A DNA stretch of 64,000 nt from positions 558,001 through 622,000 of the forward strand of contig CBDDKZ010000003.1 of the NCBI GenBank assembly GCA_965230415.1. The letters run 5' to 3'. Positions 51,701 through 64,000 of this stretch are shown in pieces. The DNA is from CBDDKZ01 sp965230415. Its GTDB lineage: Bacteria; Bacteroidota; Bacteroidia; Cytophagales; JAAEPT01. The number at the start of each line of letters is the position of its first letter. Within the stretch, counting starts at the first letter, position 1. The notes under the pieces are model-generated. The model saw only the letters and a list, made by a program, of their open reading frames with translations. It had not been told where the DNA came from and made no database searches. Both the position numbers and the translations under genes were made by a program.

Positions 51701-54700
51701 GACAACTATATGTCTGCCTGGACGCTGACCTCTATCGAGTTGCCGTCGGGAGGATTAATTAAAATTGATTATGAGTCAGATGATTATGCCTTTGTGCAAC
51801 ATAAACAGGCTATGCAGATGATGCGTGTGGTGGGCACAACCGATAATCCCGGTAACTTCAATGATTTGGACTTGTCTGGTGAACCTTCCCTGTACGATGG
51901 TTCTCAAAATTTAAATTATTTAGTCTTTAAGCTTCCCGAAGCACTGGACGCTTCTGAAGCCAGTGAAATCGATCGGTATTTTGAGGATGCCAAGGGAAGA
52001 AAAATCGAAAACCTCTATTTCCGCTTTTTGATGAATGTGAAACCGGATGTATTCAATCCTTTCGATCCTGATATTTTAAATAATGATAAGGAGGCGGCGT
52101 ATGCTTTTGTTCCCGGTTATATTCAAATAGAAGATTGGGGACTTTGTGCAAGCCAGCAGCAAAATACGCCAAGCCAATATGCGTATGTAAAGGTCAAGTC
52201 GGCCGACTTTGGCATTAACCAGAAAATTAACCCTATCAGTAAGGCTACCTGGCAGTATTTAAGACTTCATCAGCCTCATTTGGCCTATGGAGGAAGTGAG
52301 CCAGAAGACATTAACTCTTTGCGAGGTATTATAGAATCTTTTGACGCACTGAAAGAAAACCTGGCAGCAACCATATCCGGTTACGGAAATTTCATGAAAA
52401 GCAAAAAAGGCGGACGTTTCTTCGTGAAAGACAAATCCTGGATTCGGGCCTATACTCCGAATATGAGTAAAAAAGGTGGTGGTTTGCGCGTCAAAAAACT
52501 AGTGATGATAGATAACTGGAAGGACATGGTTTCTAAGCATGAGGGGCGTGATGTAAGTTACGAAAACGAAGAGTACGGACAGCTATATACCTATGAAACT
52601 TATGACGATTTATATGGTGATTACATTAGCTCAGGGGTGGCCAGTTATGAGCCTACCATAGGGGGGGATGAGAATCCCTGGAAGCAACCCGATACTTTTG
52701 AAAAGGAACGTATGCTTGCCCCAGACGATAAGTACTATCAGGAAACACCTTACGGTGAAGGACTTTTCCCGGGACCTACAGTAGGGTATTCCAAAGTGGA
52801 GGTGAAGAACATTTATAAGAGTGATCAACTGCCTAACAATACCACAGTAGAAGTCAACAAACATCGTACCGGTAAAGTGGTTCATGAATTTTATACTGCT
52901 AAAGATTTTCCAACACTCGTTCGAAAAACAACGCCTGATAAATTGGTGAAAACACCAGGCTTTGGTAAAAGTATTTTAGGTTTTGCCCATTCCAGCATGA
53001 CCGCCTCTCAGGGGTTTACCATTGAGTTGAACAATATGCACGGCGTGCAAAAAGCGCAGTGGGTATATGCCGAAGGTGCGGAAGACCCCATTTCGGGCGT
53101 TGAATACGAATATCAGACCTCATTGACATCACAGGATTTTCTGGGAAACAGTGGTGTGCAGGTGTCGGGTTTACCGACCTTAACAAGCGAACTAACAACG
53201 GTTGATAAAGAGGGGAATATAAACCAAAGTACTTATGGCGTCGATTTTGAGATGATGGTAGATGCACGAGAATCCCAAAATAATTCCAGGGCAATTAATA
53301 TGGATGGAAACATCGTTTCCTCGGTATTTGGTCCTATCCTTGGTTTAGGAGGTATGGTGATGCCTGGTTTTAGCGAGTCCAAATCTACGTTTAGGGGGGT
53401 AACTACTACCAAGGTGATACAACGAACAGGGATTTTGAAAAAGACAATCGCGCACGATTTGGGAGCTCAGGTTGCAACAGAGAATCTACTTTTTGACAAA
53501 GAAACGGGGCAGGTGCTTCTGACCAAAACCGTAAACCAATTCAGTGATGAAGTGTATAGCTTTAGCTATCCGGCACATTGGCATTATGATGGGATGGGGC
53601 AAGCATACAAAAACACAGGGATTACCACCAGAGACGGTTCTGTAAACAGTATGAAATCGTACCTGGTGTCGGGCGATGAACTTCTGATTAAAACGGGTAA
53701 TGAGTCACAACGTGCCTGGGTTATTGTAGAAGATATCGACGGTGTGGAAACGATGCGTGTGGCTGATATACACGATCAGGATATTGATATGGGTACAAAT
53801 CGCGACTACATCCGCATTATCCGTTCCGGGCGCCGCAATATGCCGGGACAGTCTATAGGTACCATTACTTCCCTTGAAAGTCCGGTTAAAGACGGTCGAC
53901 TTTTGCTGGCAGACCCTCCGGAGCAATGGATGCAAAGTAGCTACGCGCAAAGTGTGTTGAATGCCGAAACGATTGAATTTGGTAATGTGTGGGATATATT
54001 TTGCAACTGTAACAATGAAGGCGACGTGACTGACGATGCTACTCCGGAGCTTACTTTCAACGATTATACTTCAGGACATTATGGTAACTGGAGACCACTG
54101 CGTAGCAATCTCTACCTTACCACGCGTAAGCAGGATGTATTGAATAACAACCTCAATATTCGCAAAGACGGGCGTTACAACACGTTCAAACCTTTCTGGG
54201 AAAACAAAGGAAACGGGTGGGAGAAAGATTCTACCGATTGGACCTGGACCAGTACGGTAACCATCTTTAGCCAGCGCGGTCAGGAGTTGGAAAACAAAGA
54301 CCGACTGTATCGTCGTTCTGGAGGTGTTTACCGCTACAGCGACTTGCTTCCGGTAGGGGTTGGAAACAACGCTTACCATCGTGAAATAGGCTGTGATAAC
54401 TTCGAAGATTATCATTTTCCTTACCAGTGTCAGGACGATCACTTTAGCTTCCGCAAGCAATCTAAAAACACTGTGAGAGCGCAGGCACATACGGGTAAGT
54501 CGAGTATGCAGGTTGGCGCCGGACAACGTGTTACGATCCAAAAAGTAGTCGAAGAGTGTGAGCCCAAAGAAGTACGAGATGTGGACGAGTATAATGGAGC
54601 ACCATAGTGCGAAGGCGAGAAAAGTGATGTGTGAGCTAGTTATCAATGCAAGAAACCTATTAGTATGAAACGAATTATTATATTCTTATTTACGGGGATT

Positions 54701-57700
54701 ATTATTCCATTTATATATGGTCAGAGTCAAAATTCCTTCATTCAATTTGATGAGCAACAAAACCTCAATAGCAGGAGTTATACCAGTCAAATAGTTGTAG
54801 GGGTTTCCAACCTGAGTTCATCAGCCGGGTTACCTGTAGAAGTTAGATTAATAGTTCCGTCAAACTACGATACGGACGATATTCGTTTTAGCATATCGGG
54901 TAGTTCACGAGCAGGAGTAAAGAGTGTGACGACAGAGGGGCAGGTGTTTACACTACAGTTCTTCGAAGATGATTTTGAGATACAATCCGGAAACCAAACC
55001 ACAATTATGGAGGTTACGGGTGTGGTTTTGCCTCTGCCTTATTGTGATCAGGTAAGAAGCACCAGTGTTTTTGCGGAGGTGTATTTTGATGTAGATGATG
55101 AACTGGTTCTCGATGTCCGGGAAGAGCAGGAAGTGACACAGGTCATAGTGAATAAATCACTTAATATAAGTTCTCAAGCACACAATCGTGAGGTGTTCTG
55201 TAGTCAAAAAGAAATTTACTATGAAGTGGTTTTTGTGTCATTTGGCGGGAATGTGGCTAATGGGAATCCATCGTGTTTTCGATTTGAGTTTCCCGATGAA
55301 GGAAATGGCAACAACCCATTTAAAGTGCATTCTATTGCACGTGCCGAATGGGAAGATCGTACATGGGAACCGCTTGAGTTGATAAGCAATAATTTGGCAA
55401 CAATTTCTAGCTATTACATCATTTATTACGAAGTTGACTGGGCTAATTTCCCACCAAGCCATAGTGTGTGGAATAATAACATATCACACAAGGTCAAAGT
55501 ATCGCATTTGGAAAGTGATTGCGCATTTGGTTGCACGGTAGCTTCTGACGAAGTGACCATTGTGGACGACTATTCAGGCAATACCTGTAATACAAACTAT
55601 ACCGATAGTACAGATATCAGAATCAATGTGGATGAAAAATGTCCGGGATGCTCAGGTACTGATAGTAAGGTTAATATAGTGTTGGACAATAGTTTTGTCA
55701 CCTTTGATGCTTCGGGAGAAACAGAATTTGAAGTGACATTCCCGTCCAATGTCTTGATAAATGTGCTTACATTAACTAATAGCCTAGCACAAATTGCTGA
55801 CGGTATTTCTTACGACCTCTGGTATTGTAATGATGCAGATTATACTGCGCTCAACAATGCCTATACGTCTTCCATACTGCCTACCAATAATTTAAAAGCC
55901 ATCCGCTTTAAGTTTAACAATTTTAAAGGGATGAGTGCTGCGCACCTCGATATTTCATTCGATCCATTGATCGATAAGTGTAATGTTTCTGATTTACAGA
56001 CGGATATTCAATGTCGCTTAAGGAATGATGCTGACGTGCAATTTAGAAAACGTACTGCTTCTATAGGTACTGTTAATTGTATTCCCAGAGTTAGGGCAAG
56101 GGAATTTATTGCGGCTGTTCCTAAAGCGGCCGGAGCCGAGAACCCTGAATATCCGGACTTTACAAATGAAACGGCAGGACTGGAACCCGGGAAATCTTAT
56201 CGTGTGTTATTACGTGTTTTTGTGGATGTCAATATAGAACAACCTTATTCAAATCTACAGCTAAAGTATCAATTGAGTAATAAGCTTGAATTTAATAAAG
56301 ATGTAGGTGCTAAGGTTCGTTTTTCTCATGAGGGAGTTGGCGGTAATGGACTTCATGTCGAAGCTTTATTTGAAGATGAGCAATGGCTTATAGCTAATTT
56401 CGACGATTTTGACGAAGACTTCAATATCTATTTTGATGAGAATGAAGATAATATTTTAACCATTGATGATATCAATAATTTTTATACCGAGTGTGTGGAT
56501 CGTCCGTTTTTGGATATTTTACTCGAAGTGACAGTAAGAGCCGATGCGGAAGAAGGCGTTGCGAACAGTTCCATCACTGGTACTGCTACCACTCCTAATC
56601 CGTATCCATTTACTTTTTTGCATGACAGGGCCGCTATATCAATTAATCCGGCCGGAGAAGCAAAATCGGATGTGCTTTTTGGTTGTAGTGGTGTTGACGG
56701 AAGAGCTAATATTAAAGTGAAACCGGGGGATGAGTTTTATATGCTGTTTCTTCTTGAGAATGGAAGAAATACGGCAGTAAACAATATTAAAATGGTGGGC
56801 ACGCTGCCTTACGAAGGGGACGTACTGTTTACAAATACGAATATAAACAGGGGAAGTGATGTGACTATTTCTTGTCAACATGTAAGTCCTGTTTTGTTTG
56901 CAGGCTCAGCGTCTTCCGGCTACCAGCAGGTTGACGAAAGTTTGTATGATTTGAGGTTTGAAAACCCTGATCAGGTTGATTTCACCTGTTTTAGTGATCA
57001 GATTATTAGCAATTGTGATTTTAACTCCTGGGACGATCAGTGTGGTGTGCAAAAAGTAACATTCTACCTCGATTACAGCGCTAACCTCAGTGCCTTCAAT
57101 AATTTGATATTGGCTTTTGTAACAACAATGCCAACGTCTGCTCAATTTGGAGATCGGGTATCCGCATCATTCATAGCAGAGTACCAGGAAGTGTCAAATA
57201 CTGCTAGGTATTTTATGCCCGAATTTGAACCTAGCACTTTTGTAGAAGTAGGGTTGACCAAAGTATGCGACCCCACACCGTCCACCTGCGAAAACTGCAT
57301 CACTTCTTTCTCGCCTTTCCGTGGAGAAAAATACCTGCTTACGGCCTGGGTGAAAGAGTTGGGCGAAGGGCAAACCACTTTTGTGCATCCCGAAATTGAA
57401 TTACACTTTCCAAATTCTTCAGACCCATCGCACCCTGCTATCATATCGGGTAAAGGAAGTGGCCAGATTATAGATGGCTGGCAACGTGTCGAAGAAGAGT
57501 TTGTAGTGCCCAATGATGCTACGCTTATGAACATCTCCCTGGTCAATACCGCTGTGAGGGGAAGCAATGTATCGGTTTACTTTGACGACATACGCATTCA
57601 TCCTTTCAACTCTAATATGAAAAGCTTTGTGTACGACCCGGAAACCTTCCGCCTCATGGCAGAATTGGATGAAAACAACTATGCCACTTTCTATGAATAC

Positions 57701-60700
57701 GATGAGGAAGGTGCGTTGGTGCGTGTCAAAAAAGAAACCGAGCGTGGCATTAAAACCATTCAGGAAAGCAGAAATAATACAGTAAAAGAATCTTTCAGAT
57801 AATGAGAATATTAATCATAGTATGGTCATGCCTGATGCTAACGCTTAGTGCCTTTGCTCAGGATAAGACTCAGGACATCATCGCTAAACTCAACCACGAT
57901 CTGCGTGATCAAAACTACCTGGAGTACAAGGTGAGCTATCGCTCCCATATCGGTCAGGTGGGGGCAGAGCCGATAGATATTAACGAAGGTGTTGTGGCAA
58001 GCTATAAAAAAGTCAACTATAACAAACTGGACGATGTGGAAATGCTCACCGGGTCTGATTACCGCTTTTTGATCAACCATAGCGATAAGGTAGCGGCCTA
58101 TTTAAGCATCCTGGATATCAACGGAGGAGCACGCATTCAGGCCGGTGATTTCAGTATCGAAAAGGTCTTGGAAATGACTGGCGCCACAAAAATTGTGGAG
58201 CTCGATAACGGAAAGAAACAAGTACAGTTTGAAGATTTGCTTAACCCGACTATTGAGGCCATTACGGTAGACTTCGATGCCAAAACCTTCCGGGTAGAGC
58301 GCATGGTGATGTATTACCGCACCCGTGTCAGTGAACGTGTGGGGGAGGTAGTAATGGAGGGCAGACCGGTCATGGAAATGCTGATCAGCGACTACCAGTC
58401 GGGTGATCAGCCGGCAGACCCTCAATTATTCGATAAAAGCCGTTTTTTGAAGAAAGCCGGCAGCAAATGGGTGCTGAGTAAAAAATATCAGGATTATAAG
58501 TTACAGGGAGATACAGATATAACGCAAAATTAAATCGCAATGAGAAAGGCCTTTTATATAATCGCATTTTTGGCAATGGTGCTTCAGGCACATGCTCGCA
58601 AGGAAGTGTATAAAGAGACAGTGGCTGGGTTTAGTGCCGGTCAGCAACAAACGCTGAATGTGACCGATTTAGCTTATGCCGATATGCGAGCCAACGGATC
58701 CGGGATTACCTTATTGTCGAGTCAGGTCGTGGTTGAATTTAATATCATCTTTGACGATCCTGCTGTTTTCGCCAATTTGACAGGGGCGAGCATTGATGTA
58801 TTGGTAGACTACGATCGTTATGAAGATAATGATTGGGCACCGGTGCAAAACGAGCAGCATACCATCGAATTGTTTTACACGCCCGAGTCACAAAAAACGG
58901 GCCGGCACAGGGCCGCCCTGCGATTGCCGGGCGGAGGTAATGTTACTGTTCGCGCTACGGCACAAACATTGAGTGGTTATCAATTTCTTCCGGCCATAGC
59001 AATGAGTGCGCGCATAGAGGTAGACCGTTTATTTCCTTTAGACTATAACCCGATTCCCACTTCACAAATAAGCCACAACTGGGACCCTGCAAGTGGCGAC
59101 TTGCAAATAACATGGCCACAGGTAGATGGTGCTGAGTATTATGACCTGGAATGGGCCTACGTCAATGACTATGACCTGAACGATCAGCCAAAACCCGAGG
59201 GCGAGATTGTATTACAGCCAAACTTATTTAGAAATAACAGCTCCCGTGTATCATTGAACGAGGTGCAGGAAGCAGGAGTACGTAGTTATCAGGTACCATT
59301 ATTATATGAACATGGGTATATCGTTTACCGTGTGCGTGCAGTGGGTAAAGTGCTCACCGGAAACTATCAACGTTATATGAACGCACGATGGAGTTCGTCA
59401 GATGGACGCTTGCTGACGGACTATGCCAACCGGTTTTTCTTCGAAGGGCATGCCACGGACCTCAACTGGCAGGCGACCCGGAATTTTGCCGAAGAAGGCA
59501 AATCCAAATCTGCGGTCAGTTATTTTGATGGTTCACTGCGCAACCGCCAGGTGGTATCTAAAATAAATACTGAAAACGAAGCGATAGTAGGTGAAACAAT
59601 CTACGATTCGGAAGGAAGGGCCAACGTGCAGGTACTTCCTGTGCCTGCCAACAATGAGCGTATCAAATTTTACCCGGAGTTTAACTTAAACCAGGGAGGT
59701 ACTGCCTATAGCTGGCGCGACTTTGACGTGGACATGGGGCCGCAAGATGCCTGTACCTTACCGGGAGTGCCACTTTCCGATGCGAGCGGAGCCGCTCAGT
59801 ATTACTCGCCAAACAATCCCAATAGGGAGGGGCATCATCGTTACCTGCCCGATGCCGAAGGATATCCCTTTACGCAGATAGAATACGAGCGCGACAATAC
59901 CGGTCGTATCAAACAACAGAGTGGTGTTGGTCAGACTTTTCAGCTAGGGACTACACACTGTACCCGCTACTATTATGATAAAGCCAATCAGGAAGAGCTC
60001 GACATTGTATTTGGAACGGAAGTGGGAGACGCGGCACGTTACAAGAAAAATACCGTGATAGATCCTAACGGACAGGCGAGTATCTCTTACCTCGATCCGC
60101 AAGGACGTGTGGTTGCTACCGCACTGGCAGGGAAGGTGCCCGAGAACCTTCAGGACCTGGAGCCTATCGATAAACAACACTATACGGTAAACCTGATCAA
60201 TGGTTCGGTGACTGACGATAACCAGGATGAAATGGTGGCTACCATTGGAAATGATACACATATAGACATTGGTATGGGCAGTATTGATTACAGCTCACAG
60301 CATACGGTAACGACTGCCGGAGAACATGTTTTTAATTATGAATATGAGGCAATTGATGCTTTTGAAGTGCCTTGTGAAGTTGGTGGTACGGTGATTAACG
60401 ACAAAGGCTATTGTGCAACATGTGTGTTGGATTTGCACTGGCAGGTTCTGGACGAGTGTAATAACGAAGTCTTTAATTACGATGCTCAGACATTATTTGC
60501 CGACGATTCCTGCGTGCAGGTACCGCGGTTTAACAGGTCAGAAAGTCATTACCTCGGTGTCGGGGCCTATACAATCAGTAAGCATTTTACGATAAACAGG
60601 GAAAAACTGGAGTTTTTTACCGAAGAATACCTGGCTACTTTAGATGCTGACTGCTATTTAACCTACAACGATTTCTTAGCCTGGGAGTATGAAGTGATCG

Positions 60701-63700
60701 ATACCCTGGCTTGTGAGTTTGACTGCGAGGCCTGCCTCGAAAAACTCGACGAGGACTTTGGAGGGATAGTTCCTCAATATGGCGATATCAGGTTTCAGGA
60801 ATATCAGGACCTGGTTGCAGAATGTGAAGTATTATGTGGTGTGCAGCCAACGCGTTGTGAGTTGTCGTACATGATGCTGTTGAGCGATGTAAGTCCCCAC
60901 GGGCAATATGGTGGTTTGCAGGCCAGCGCTACTTCGGCGAGTGATGACGATGACAACACCACGCCGGGAAATGATCCTATTGAGATACCGGGTGATGATG
61001 ATGGTGAGACAAGTGGGCCATACGCACTCGAAGACATACCTTCACTGTCGGTGTTTAACGAGGTAGACAACAATGCCAGTAACAATTTACTGCCTAAGTT
61101 AATTCAGCTCGAAGGAGGTAATTTCGTGTATTGGAAGCCTGATTGGCGTCACCCTTTTGTGCCTTATACCAACGACGACGGAAGTTTGGCGCTCATTGCC
61201 TGTGAAGTGATTACTGACGATTCGGGCACACCGTCACATTTCGAACCGGCATTCTATACTTCCATTTCATCATTTACACCGGCAGTGCCTCAGGACGGAG
61301 AGACAGTACGTTACATTGCCCCTCAATACCTTGTTGATTTAAACGACTACCTGGAATATTGGCAAAGAGACTGGGCCAGGTCATTGGTGTTCTTCCACCC
61401 CGAATATGGCTACTACAACGACTGTAAATCGCTGTCAAAAAGTAATGAGTTTGAACGCACCTACCTGGCTTCAACCTTTGGCGATGCTAAAAACGGTAAG
61501 GATGGCTTCGGACCTATGCTCAATTCAATGGGGACTATTGACTCCGAAGAACATTTTCAGGCCAATTTAAGTGCCGATCCTTTTTACAATGGAAATGGTG
61601 GTATTTCCGCTAATGACTGGGAGTACCTGGAAGGTAGCAATCAAATAGATCCGGGGTCGCGGGTACAATTCTATCAGGCAAAAGAATTGGATCAAAACGT
61701 GCCACCGGCAGTATCCGCTTATTATTCGATATGGGAAATGGCCTACGCACTCGATAATTGTCCTTTAAACGAACCGTCTTTGTGCCCTCAGGAGGAAAAT
61801 TGTTCGGATGGCAAAGGCGTTTACGATCAGTCAAGCTGGGAAAAACACCGCTCTTTTTATATCGACGTACGCCAACAGTATCAGGAAAAATGGCAGGTTC
61901 ATAAGGCGAAGCAAGGGGGGTATTTTAACGGTTGCATCGGTGAAGAACAATTCAATGCATTTAACCATGGCTTTTCACCTGTTAATTTGCCAAACATCGG
62001 TATCTTCTCCTTTCTGAACTTTATATACGATTTGCCTTGTACAGTGCATACAGCGCGATTGTACGAAGAGAAACAGCCGATTTTCCCGATGCGTCGCCAA
62101 ATGCTGAACCACCCTTATGCGGGAGGTGAATTTTGCGAACCCGGTGACGGAGCGCTGGAAACGAATTATTGCCCTGAGTTAGCCGAATATATCGGATATT
62201 ACTCACAAGGCCAATACGCATTGGATTATTACAACCGTTGTGGCCAGTGTCCGCAAGCCAGCTTACTGGAGTTGTTCCTTCATGAAATGACCTATAAACC
62301 TACTACAGGTATACATGTGCCGCTAACGTTGGGATGTTCACATGTTACCGAGGTAGATGCTTTTAGCGATCCGTTGATGCACGCCATGGGCTTTGGTACC
62401 GCACCTAATGATGTAGGGATTACCGAATATACCCCTCAAAGCGCACATACCAACTTGCCGGCGAGGCAAATACCGGACAGCGGAGAAGAGATCAGGTATT
62501 TTACCGTAGACGGTACTATAAGTAACGCAGATGATGTAAGTGAAGACTGTAAGGTGTTTCTAAAAATAATGCAGGTGGATGAGCAGGATAATGAGCTTAT
62601 AACGGATAATGATTTTAACCCCGATGAGTTGATAGGTATCTGTTGTTTACATCACCAATCATCGCTCGATATGATTACACCTTCAGAATATACGCTGGCA
62701 GAATCGCCGGAAGTGAGTGGTAAGGTGTTTACCTTCGAGGCCACTTATAACAAAAAGCCGTTGCCGCTTACATTAAAAGGAGAAGGTTATACCAGTTGCC
62801 TGGTGCTGGATGTGTGTACCCTGCCGGAGTTATGTGCGCCGAGCAAACTGGGACTCGAGTTTATCGACCTCTTCAGTCATATGGCTTATGGCTATCCCGC
62901 CGATATAACAACAACGGCCACTAAATTGACCGCAGACTTCAGCTTGTCCACGCCGCCATTTCAAAACTTGTTTTTGGATGCGCAGACCAACCCGGTTTCC
63001 GAGCCCGGAGAACTGAATCAGGCGGGTATTGACGAGACCTGGTCCTGGAACCTGATCACCGCAACAGACGATGCTATCGTCACGCAGTTATTGAATGGTC
63101 GTTTGATCAATACCGGTGGTATCGGTTATGATGTACGTTTTGAAGAGCTGGAGGCAAATGGCTTTCCGGTGGGTACCGATGTCGGCGACATCGTACGATT
63201 CTCTGCTTTCAGACCCGATATAAACCATGTCGACCCGGGAGCAAACTGGCTGGTGAAAGCACATGTGAAGGTGCATAATGGAGATGTGGTATTTGTAGAT
63301 ATGAAAGTAAGTGTGACCCCTGATAGTGGTATGCCTGAACTACTGTTAATGTCATGCACAGATAAAATAGAGGTAAATCAACAGTAATGGTGCAGCTAAA
63401 GGAAATTAACATGAAAAGATTAACCATTCTAATGCTGTCTTTGCTGGCCACAGCGGCCGGTTACGGACAATGTAATTTTAGTGCGGACGATATCGGCGTG
63501 AATGTAAGTGCGCCTACGCATTGCAACAGCCATGACGGGGTGGTAACTATCGACCTGCCCGACAGTCAGGGAACTTGCTTTGACGTAAGTACAGTTACAG
63601 CGCCTTATAATTGTAGCGATAACTTTGACCATACCTTTGAAAACAGTGGGATTTATTACGTGAACAATGGTGATGTAGCACTTGTGAAAGGCCCGTTCGA

Positions 63701-64000
63701 TGGTCAGGTAATTATAAATTCGGGTGTGCTTGTAGTTTGCGGTCAGGTGCGCATCAACAATCAGCTCAATTTGACAGGCAACGATCAACTGATAGTCCTG
63801 GATGGAGCCGAACTGGAGATTGCTGCAATTCACCTCGAAAGCACCAATGCGCGTTTTGAAAACTATGGTACCTGTGCCTTGTACTATGAGTCCAGTTCTT
63901 CTTTTGGTAACATTAACGTAAACACCGGATCCGTTTTCAACTACGGTAATCTATCTTCTGCCCTCGATATTTCGCTCAACCAGTCGGGTGCTTTCCTGGA

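Overview
The window looks like chromosomal DNA of a marine or soil Bacteroidota bacterium of the order Cytophagales (Flammeovirgaceae/Fulvivirgaceae type). This rests on AT-rich DNA, weak Shine-Dalgarno sequences, a FecI/FecR/STN-type TonB receptor set, type IX secretion C-terminal domains (a Por-type tail near 45.7 kb and a degraded gliding-associated CHU_C tail near 32.2 kb), DUF2490 and DUF4386 proteins, and giant SpvB/RHS-like surface proteins. The genus is inference.

Region 1 (1-20.3 kb) is the most unusual part. Small genes of unrelated function, nearly all on the minus strand, are separated by imperfect inverted repeats of 55-200 bp. For seven gene units the left and right ends carry matching mirror-image 8-10 bp ends of the form NNNNNNAAC / GTTNNNNNN. 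Each unit has its own private sequence, and in several cases the end overlaps the stop codon. This is the architecture of integron gene cassettes with attC sites. The array holds a methyltransferase (cut by the left edge), an AraC/MDR/DUF4386 operon, a broken fic gene, a Crp-like regulator with a membrane protein, a monooxygenase with a broken acetyltransferase, an outer-membrane protein, a reverse transcriptase of antiphage (DRT/UG) type, and several unknown genes. Three insertion sequences sit inside it. IS3 splits the reverse transcriptase (3-bp target duplication), IS66 splits a 77-aa gene (8-bp target duplication), and an IS110 element abuts a cassette-type core sequence. The right end carries a 22-bp palindrome and the dead C-terminal remnant of a tyrosine recombinase.

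Region 2 (20.8-34.7 kb) is housekeeping or accessory DNA. It contains a VOC lipoprotein coupled to an ECF sigma factor, lipoproteins, a DUF2306 membrane protein, a TPR protein, SRPBCC proteins, an alpha/beta hydrolase, a decayed T9SS cargo gene and an ECF42-type sigma/DGPF pair. A 1.1 kb non-coding block at 29.05-30.15 kb is rich in hairpins and dispersed repeats.

Region 3 (34.9-47.7 kb) has a hybrid histidine kinase, an M48 protease, and a FecI-FecR-TonB receptor operon followed by a secreted T9SS glycosidase-like protein. This is probably a self-contained sense-and-degrade polysaccharide locus. An unknown 345-aa protein and a Crp-family regulator follow.

Region 4 (48.9-64 kb) is one long plus-strand operon of giant secreted proteins (1892, 1045, 243 and 1615 aa, and a fifth running off the edge). 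They look like a multi-part SpvB/RHS (YD-repeat) surface system. No rRNA, intact tRNA or CRISPR array was seen.
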